From Paenibacillus sp. HWE-109 (lineage in GTDB: Bacteria; Bacillota; Bacilli; Paenibacillales; NBRC-103111): a stretch of DNA of 64,000 bases. Location of the stretch: NCBI RefSeq assembly GCF_022163125.1, contig NZ_CP091881.1, forward strand, positions 7,486,001 to 7,550,000, written 5' to 3'. Positions 58,363 through 64,000 of this stretch are shown in pieces. A program made the translations under genes and the position numbers. The notes under the pieces were generated by a model. That model searched no databases. It saw only the letters and a program-made list of their open reading frames with translations, and had not been told where the DNA came from. Numbering within the stretch: the first letter of the stretch is position 1; every line of letters starts with the position of its first letter.

Positions 58363-60711
58363 ATGAACGAGACAGTTAATATCTTAGATGCGATTAAAAG
58401 GTTGAATCCCGAGCAGCGCAAAGCAGTCGAAGCGGTGGACGGGCCTCTGCTGATTATGGCGGGAGCGGGAAGCGGAAAGACGCGTGTGCTGACGCACCGG
58501 ATTGCTTACCTCATCGGAACGCGCAGGGCGGCGCCATGGAGCATTCTGGCCTTGACCTTTACGAATAAAGCGGCGCGCGAGATGCAGGATCGTGTAGGCA
58601 AATTAGTTGGCGGCAGCGGCAGTGATATTTGGGTTTCTACCTTTCACTCCATGTGTGTACGTATGCTGCGCAGAGATATTTCTCGGATCGGATTTACTTC
58701 GAATTTCACGATTCTCGATTCTGGCGACCAACTCTCCGTCATTAAAACCTGTTGTAAAGAACTTAACATCGATACGAAGAAATTCGAGCCTAAGACCTTT
58801 CAAGCAGCTATCTCAACAGCCAAGAACGAACTCATCTCTCCTAAACAATTTGAAGATAAAATCGGCGACTACTTTGACGGCTTAACCTCGAAAATTTATA
58901 CGCTTTATCAGAAAAAGCTCAGAAGCAACAACTCCCTGGATTTCGATGATCTCATCATGGCGACTATTCATTTATTCAATGAAGTTCCCGAGGTACTGGA
59001 CTACTATCAAAATAAATTTCAATATATCCACGTCGATGAGTATCAAGATACGAACAGGGCTCAATATATGCTATGTCAGATGATTGCGGCGAAGCATAAG
59101 CGTATTTGTGTTGTGGGGGACAGTGATCAGTCCATTTACCGTTGGCGTGGAGCGGATATATCGAACATTCTTAATTTTGAAAAAGATTATCCGAATGCGA
59201 CCTCCATTCTATTGGAGCAAAATTACCGCTCGACTTCGAATATTTTGCAAGCTGCCAATAAAGTCATCGCCAACAATACAGGCCGTAAACCCAAGAATCT
59301 GTGGACCGATAAAGAGGGCGGCGTCCCCATCAAGCTCTACCAAGCGGACTCCGAGCATGAAGAAGGTTATTTTGTTACGGGTACAATCAATAAAAATAAG
59401 GCTAACGGTAAAAAGTTTGGCGACCACGCCATTCTGTATCGGACGAATGCGCAGTCACGGGTAATCGAGGAAATTCTGATTAAATCAGACATCCAATACA
59501 CCATCGTAGGCGGCGTAAAGTTCTATGATCGCAAAGAGATCAAGGATATTTTGGCGTATCTGCGTCTAATTTCCAATCCCGACGATGATATTAGCTTGAA
59601 CAGGATTGTTAACGTGCCTAAGCGGGGTATTGGCGGTACGACTTTAGATAAAGTGGCTGAGATGGCGGGGCGCAGAGGTATTTCGCTGTATGCCATGCTG
59701 GAGGAAGTCGATTCCCTAGAGATCAATGCGAAGGCGAAGCATGCTTTGGCTGATTTCCGGGAAATGATTGATAACCTCAACCGGATGGTTGAATACGTGT
59801 CTGTGACGGAGTTGACGGAGAAAATTTTGGAGATGTCGGAGTATCGCCTGGAGATGCAGCGTGAGAACACGATCGAATCCAAGGCTCGTCTCGAAAATAT
59901 TGAGGAGTTCCTGTCCGTGACCATGGACTTCGAGAAACGCAATGAGGACAAGTCCCTTATTTCCTTTTTGACCGATTTGGCGCTGATTGCGGATATCGAT
60001 ACGCTGGATAAGGACAAACCTGCGGAAGAACAGGACGCTGTTGTGCTGATGACTATGCATAGCGCCAAAGGTCTTGAGTTCCCGGTTGTCTTCATCATCG
60101 GGATGGAAGAGGGCGTCTTCCCTCATAGCCGTGCTTTTGCCGATAACGAAGAGCTCGAAGAGGAGCGCCGTTTGGCCTATGTTGGCATCACGCGTGCCGA
60201 GCAAGAACTTTTCCTCACGTGCGCCCGCATGCGCACGCTCTTTGGCCGCACCGCAGCGAACGCGCCATCGAGATTCCTCCAGGAGATTCCTAAGGAACTC
60301 ATGGAGAATGTCTCGGGCGGCAGCGCCATCGGCGGTGGCTTCTCACGGTCTGCTCGCGGCGGCTCCAGCACCAGCTCGTGGGGCAGCAGCGCTTCGACGA
60401 CGAGCCGCGGGACGACCGGCTCGTCAGCTTGGGGCACGCCGTCCTCCTTCGGACGGCCTAGCACGGGCGCGGCAGCGCCAAGTCCGGCAGCAGCTGTCAA
60501 GCCGCCTGCTTTCCGGGCTCCGCAGCCGGCCGCAGGCGGGGCGGTGCCGGACTACAAAGCCAGCGACAAAGTGGCGCATGGCAAGTGGGGCATCGGCACC
60601 GTTGTATCCGTCAAAGGCTCGGGTGACGACACCGAGCTGCAAATTGCCTTCCCTGCGCCTGTTGGTTTGAAGCGCCTGTTGGCTAAATTCGCGCCGATCA
60701 CCAAACAATAG
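58363..60711 (+). CDS. pcrA: ATP-dependent DNA helicase PcrA (UvrD/Rep family)
   Basis: A 3'-5' superfamily 1 helicase of 782 residues for repair and for removing RecA or RNA polymerase from DNA. Motif I is GAGSGKTRVLTHR (about 34-46), II HVDEYQDTN, III GDSDQSIYRWRGAD, IV QNYRST, V MTMHSAKGLEFP and VI YVGITRAEQELF. The C-terminal part has a low-complexity Ser/Gly/Ala-rich linker (about 650-715), strongly GC-rich in DNA, before a final GDKV-type tudor-like module (DKVAHGKWGIGTVVSVKG) that binds RNA polymerase in other PcrA proteins. The ribosome binding site is GGAAGG. Confidence 0.96.
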   Translation: MNETVNILDAIKRLNPEQRKAVEAVDGPLLIMAGAGSGKTRVLTHRIAYLIGTRRAAPWSILALTFTNKAAREMQDRVGKLVGGSGSDIWVSTFHSMCVRMLRRDISRIGFTSNFTILDSGDQLSVIKTCCKELNIDTKKFEPKTFQAAISTAKNELISPKQFEDKIGDYFDGLTSKIYTLYQKKLRSNNSLDFDDLIMATIHLFNEVPEVLDYYQNKFQYIHVDEYQDTNRAQYMLCQMIAAKHKRICVVGDSDQSIYRWRGADISNILNFEKDYPNATSILLEQNYRSTSNILQAANKVIANNTGRKPKNLWTDKEGGVPIKLYQADSEHEEGYFVTGTINKNKANGKKFGDHAILYRTNAQSRVIEEILIKSDIQYTIVGGVKFYDRKEIKDILAYLRLISNPDDDISLNRIVNVPKRGIGGTTLDKVAEMAGRRGISLYAMLEEVDSLEINAKAKHALADFREMIDNLNRMVEYVSVTELTEKILEMSEYRLEMQRENTIESKARLENIEEFLSVTMDFEKRNEDKSLISFLTDLALIADIDTLDKDKPAEEQDAVVLMTMHSAKGLEFPVVFIIGMEEGVFPHSRAFADNEELEEERRLAYVGITRAEQELFLTCARMRTLFGRTAANAPSRFLQEIPKELMENVSGGSAIGGGFSRSARGGSSTSSWGSSASTTSRGTTGSSAWGTPSSFGRPSTGAAAPSPAAAVKPPAFRAPQPAAGGAVPDYKASDKVAHGKWGIGTVVSVKGSGDDTELQIAFPAPVGLKRLLAKFAPITKQ

Positions 60712-60773
60712 TAACGAGATCGGCCCGTATGAATCGCAATCCCTTATTTCTCATTAGAGAGGAAGAGCCCGTA

Positions 60774-62795
60774 ATGACAGATGCCATCGCGGCAATGACA
60801 ACCCTCATCCAAGAAATCAACAAGCATAATCACAACTATTACACGCTGGATCAGCCTACGATTACAGACGCAGAGTGGGATGCTTTATATGATAAGCTAG
60901 CTGCGCTGGAGAAGGAGACGGGGACCATTCTGCCTTCGTCCCCAACCCTTCGTGTGGGTGGCGACATTCTCAAAGGCTTCGAACCTCACCGTCATTTATC
61001 CAGGCTATGGAGCCTGGACAAAGCCCAAAATGCCACAGACCTGCAAACCTGGCACACCCGTGTGCTCAAGCTGATCGCCGATTACAACGCCAAGAATCCG
61101 GAGCAGCCTTTACCAGACCCTACTTATGTAGTGGAATTAAAGTTTGATGGGCTTACGCTAAACCTTACCTACGAACAAGGGAAACTTGTTCAAGCGTCTA
61201 CACGAGGCAACGGAACTGTGGGAGAAGGCATTCTGGCGCAAGTCAAAACGATCAAATCCATTCCGCTGGAAATTCCCTATGATCAGGGAACCATTGAGGT
61301 GCAGGGGGAGGGGATGATGTTCCTCTCGGTGCTGGAAGCTTACAATCAGACAGGCGCTGATCCACTCAAAAACGCCCGCAATGCAGCAGCTGGGGCGCTG
61401 CGTAACTTGAATCCCAAAGTTACCGCCGAGCGGAAGCTGAATGCTTTTATTTACAACGTAGGCTATTCTGATGGGATTCAATTCGAAAACCATTTCGATA
61501 TGGTTCAGTTTCTGCGCGACAATCACTTCAAAGTGAGCAACCGTACACGGTACTTCAGTACAATAGAAGAAGTAAGCGCCGAACTCGAGCAGATTGCCGA
61601 AGAACGGCTCAGCTTCGATTTCCTTATAGATGGAAGTATCGTGAAGTTGACCGATATGCGCACGAGAGAAGTGCTCGGCTATACCGAGAAATTCCCGCGT
61701 TGGGCGATTGCGTACAAGTTCGAAGCCGAGGAAGCGACAACCATTCTCCAAAGCGTTTCATGGGAAGTCGGTCGTACCGGCAAAATCACGCCGCTTGCCC
61801 GCGTTGAAGCTGTAGATCTCGCAGGGGTCACCGTACAGAATTGTACGCTAAACAATGTTGGCGATATCGAACGCAAAAATCTCAAGCACGCCTTGGGCAG
61901 CCTCGTCTACATCCGTCGCTCCAATGACGTCATTCCAGAGATTCTCGGTAAAGTGACCGAGGAGAATGACGGTGAAGAGATTGTCGCTCCGACGCATTGT
62001 CCTTCCTGCGGTAGTGAGCTTGAGATGCGGGGTGCTCATCTCTTCTGTTTGAATCGTCTCGGCTGCAGTCCGCAGCTCGTGGGCCGAATGTCGCATTTCG
62101 CTTCGCGCGATGCGATGGATATTGAATTTTTCAGCGAGATGACCGCTTCACAATTGCATCAAGAACTTGGTGTCAATGATCCTGCGGATCTTTACACGCT
62201 GCAATTCGACGATCTCGTGAAACTCGATCGCTTTGGAGAGAAGAAGGCGCGTAACCTCCTGGACGCGCTGGAGAAGAGCAAGTCTCGCGATCTCGCCTCT
62301 TTTCTCTATGCTCTCGGAATACCCAACTCGGGCAAGACAACAACCAAGGTGTTAGCTGATTATTATCGCAGCTTAACGAAGATTATGGCCGCTGCACCGG
62401 AGGAACTCATCGGCCTCCCTGATGTCGGCGGGATTGTTGCCGAAAGTATTCATTCGTTCTTCCGTGATCCTGTGATGGTGTCCAGTATTGAACGTATGCT
62501 GGCCGCTGGCGTCAATCCGATTGCCGAGGAGCCTGCTGTTGTTCTGGCGAGTCCCGACAATCCGTTTTTCGGCAAAACCGTCGTACTTACGGGTACGCTT
62601 TCCACGATGGGACGCGATGAATGCGCGAAGAAGCTGGAAGCTCTTGGCGCTAAGATTACGGGCAGCGTTTCTAAGAAAACGGATATCGTCATCGCCGGTG
62701 AAAGTGCCGGCAGCAAGCTGACCAAAGCGCAAGATCTGGGCATTCGGATTATTGAGGATGAGCAGGAACTTTTGCGGCTGCTTGGTGAAGGTTAG
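60774..62795 (+). CDS. ligA: NAD-dependent DNA ligase
   Basis: The 673-residue LigA seals nicks using NAD. It has an N-terminal Ia domain (TITDAEWDALYDKLAALE), adenylation Lys123 in VVELKFDGLTLNL, the block ASTRGNGTVGEGI, an OB fold with VGRTGKITPLARVEAVDLAG, a four-Cys zinc finger (CPSCG with CLNRLGC), helix-hairpin-helix repeats and a C-terminal BRCT domain (about 590-665, GKTVVLTGTLSTMGRDE). The sequence is somewhat divergent: the usual TRGDGTTGED reads TRGNGTVGEG. ATG 60774 follows GAGAGGAAG. The pcrB-pcrA-ligA order is standard, so this is probably the main ligase. Confidence 0.93.
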   Translation: MTDAIAAMTTLIQEINKHNHNYYTLDQPTITDAEWDALYDKLAALEKETGTILPSSPTLRVGGDILKGFEPHRHLSRLWSLDKAQNATDLQTWHTRVLKLIADYNAKNPEQPLPDPTYVVELKFDGLTLNLTYEQGKLVQASTRGNGTVGEGILAQVKTIKSIPLEIPYDQGTIEVQGEGMMFLSVLEAYNQTGADPLKNARNAAAGALRNLNPKVTAERKLNAFIYNVGYSDGIQFENHFDMVQFLRDNHFKVSNRTRYFSTIEEVSAELEQIAEERLSFDFLIDGSIVKLTDMRTREVLGYTEKFPRWAIAYKFEAEEATTILQSVSWEVGRTGKITPLARVEAVDLAGVTVQNCTLNNVGDIERKNLKHALGSLVYIRRSNDVIPEILGKVTEENDGEEIVAPTHCPSCGSELEMRGAHLFCLNRLGCSPQLVGRMSHFASRDAMDIEFFSEMTASQLHQELGVNDPADLYTLQFDDLVKLDRFGEKKARNLLDALEKSKSRDLASFLYALGIPNSGKTTTKVLADYYRSLTKIMAAAPEELIGLPDVGGIVAESIHSFFRDPVMVSSIERMLAAGVNPIAEEPAVVLASPDNPFFGKTVVLTGTLSTMGRDECAKKLEALGAKITGSVSKKTDIVIAGESAGSKLTKAQDLGIRIIEDEQELLRLLGEG

Positions 62796-62828
62796 GCTGA
62801 ATTACCATAGAAGTGAGGAGACAACGCC

Positions 62829-63839
62829 ATGCCCAGAATTCTGCATATTGTGAACGGAGACGCATTCGGCAATAAATTGCGAGCATCGGGGATCGATGGA
62901 GATATTCTAGTATGGCGTGAGTCTTTATATGAGGGGCCTGTTGGCATGCGAATGTCCGATAGCGCCCTTTTACCTCTTAGAGCAGCTTATATGAATCAGC
63001 GCCATGGCATTCCCGAAGCATTATTCAGCGCTACGACCAAACAGCAAGAGGAAGCTTTGGACACCCTCTCAGCAGAGACAGATGAGGTTGTTTTATGGTT
63101 TGAGCATGATCTATATGATCAATTGATGCTCTGTTATTTGCTTTCTCGTCTGCACGATAGGGCTAATCGTCCTTTTCAATTGTCTTTATTAAGCCTAGGG
63201 GAGTTCCCTGGTATCGATATATTTAATGGGTTGGGACAGCTATCAACGGATCAGATCGCAAGCTTGCACCATACATGGGTGCCTGTTGAAGTCGGTCAAC
63301 TACGCCTTGCTCATCGGGTTTGGACTGCCATATCCGCTGCTGAGCCTGACGTATTGGCTTCTTTAATAGAAGAAGATCTTTCCCTATTGCCTTTTCTTAA
63401 AAAGGCCCTGCAGGCCAATTACGACCGTTACCCGTCGATGCATAATGGATTGAACGCCATACAGCAGCTCATCTTGTCACGTCTCAAAGAGTCAGGTATG
63501 CCTATCTTGCATTTGTTCCAACAGATAAGTGATGAATTCAGCGGCTATGGACTTGGTGATTTGCAGTTTTGGAGTATCCTTGAGGATCTTAGGCTATGCA
63601 CCGAGCCGCTTCTCCAAATAAGTGAAGGCAGAAGGCTTCCGCAATATGGTGAAGTTCTACCGCTTGACTTTGAAAATTGGCGAGTAAACATAACTGATTT
63701 GGGTATACTTGTTCATAATGGAGCGAGAGATCATCTTTCAATTAACGGTGTTGATGATTGGATTGGTGGCGTTCGTTTGCTTGGAAAAGACCAGGTGTGG
63801 CGCCGAAACACTGTAACCATGGGGCTTTTCAAGATGTAA
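62829..63839 (+). CDS. DUF1835 domain-containing protein
   Basis: A 336-residue soluble protein. The N-terminal DUF1835 domain (about 1-120) begins RILHIVNGDAFGNKLR and contains DGDILVWRESLYEGPV and VVLWFEHDLYDQLMLCYLL. A DUF3658-like C-terminal half follows, with DLQFWSILEDLRLCTEPLL and a final WIGGVRLLG segment. The biochemical role of the family is not established. ATG 62829 follows GTGAGGAG, 33 bp after ligA, so it may share the pcrB-pcrA-ligA transcript. It is the last protein gene before the rRNA promoter. Confidence 0.82.
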   Translation: MPRILHIVNGDAFGNKLRASGIDGDILVWRESLYEGPVGMRMSDSALLPLRAAYMNQRHGIPEALFSATTKQQEEALDTLSAETDEVVLWFEHDLYDQLMLCYLLSRLHDRANRPFQLSLLSLGEFPGIDIFNGLGQLSTDQIASLHHTWVPVEVGQLRLAHRVWTAISAAEPDVLASLIEEDLSLLPFLKKALQANYDRYPSMHNGLNAIQQLILSRLKESGMPILHLFQQISDEFSGYGLGDLQFWSILEDLRLCTEPLLQISEGRRLPQYGEVLPLDFENWRVNITDLGILVHNGARDHLSINGVDDWIGGVRLLGKDQVWRRNTVTMGLFKM

Positions 63840-63861
63840 GATAATGGATGAAGAAAGATGC

Positions 63862-63890
63862 TTGCATTTCGTTTTGAAACCTGATAATAT
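63862..63890 (+). promoter_or_regulatory. Predicted rRNA operon promoter
   Basis: TTGCAT (63862-63867) and TATAAT-like TAATAT (63885-63890) are spaced 17 bp, in front of a typical rRNA leader. It lies only 22 bp after the DUF1835 gene stop. Confidence 0.6.
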
Positions 63891-64000
63891 ATGTTCTTGT
63901 CACCGCAAGAGCGATGCATTAACGCTTTAAACGGTAACGCATTAAAGCTCCTTGAAAACTGAACAAATGAATGAAGCAAATCAGCAAATTCAGTCACGCA
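63891..64000 (+). other. Leader of a 16S-23S-5S rRNA operon, cut by the window edge
   Basis: GCTCCTTGAAAACTGAACAA (from about 63947) matches the CTTTGAAAACTGAACA block found in front of 16S rRNA, and in rRNA spacers, of Bacillales. It serves processing or antitermination. The 16S gene itself should begin shortly after the right edge. No 16S sequence is inside the window. Confidence 0.7.

Overview
This 64 kb window is a chromosomal segment of a motile, spore-forming Firmicute, most likely Paenibacillus or a close relative. The evidence is the gene order secA-prfB, ftsE-ftsX-ctpB-minJ, uvrB-uvrA and pcrB-pcrA-ligA, strong GGAGG-type ribosome binding sites with many GTG and TTG starts, spore-coat genes, MotAB, and moderate GC with GC-rich patches inside genes. 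No tRNA, insertion sequence, prophage or CRISPR array is visible. Only the leader of an rRNA operon is reached, at the right edge.

Layout. 0.1-5.6 kb: flaG followed by an AT-rich flagellar-glycan cluster (pseG, pseH, pseI, an SDR enzyme, pseC). 5.9-11.8 kb: housekeeping genes for a cold-shock protein, hpf, secA, prfB (with its programmed +1 frameshift) and a YitT-family membrane protein. 12.2-20.5 kb: a complete arginine cluster argC-J-B-D-F-G-H behind one promoter with an ARG-box-like palindrome. 20.5-23.7 kb, minus strand: a DUF4097 protein with its HAAS-domain partner, and a VanW protein. 23.9-30 kb: a division and wall module (ftsE, ftsX, an EnvC/PcsB-like M23 protein, ctpB, a MinJ-like protein). 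30.5-32.1 kb, minus: motA-motB. 32.4-37.3 kb: uvrB-uvrA with a LexA-like site. 37.6-38.2 kb: two small genes.

39.3-46.3 kb, minus strand, is the most unusual part. One promoter drives a large FG-GAP surface protein, a DltC-like carrier protein, a SerRS-like class II ligase resembling amino acid:[carrier protein] ligases, a DltD-like SGNH protein, a 36-residue DltX-like peptide and an MBOAT (DltB/AlgI-like) acyltransferase. It reads as a Dlt-type surface aminoacylation pathway in which the usual adenylating enzyme DltA is replaced by a tRNA-synthetase-derived loader. A sugar isomerase-like gene follows.

46.5-64 kb: a U32/RlhA-like protein; a MerR-type protein with near-identical 186-bp tandem repeats; a GldA-GldF-GldG-DUF4340 exporter operon; two coat-type genes; a lipoprotein; pcrB-pcrA-ligA; a DUF1835 protein; and the promoter and leader of an rRNA operon. 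Two clusters of same-strand DnaA boxes lie upstream of the cold-shock gene and of argC, and three intergenic repeat-like elements are present.

All calls come from reading motifs and gene order; no database search was run.
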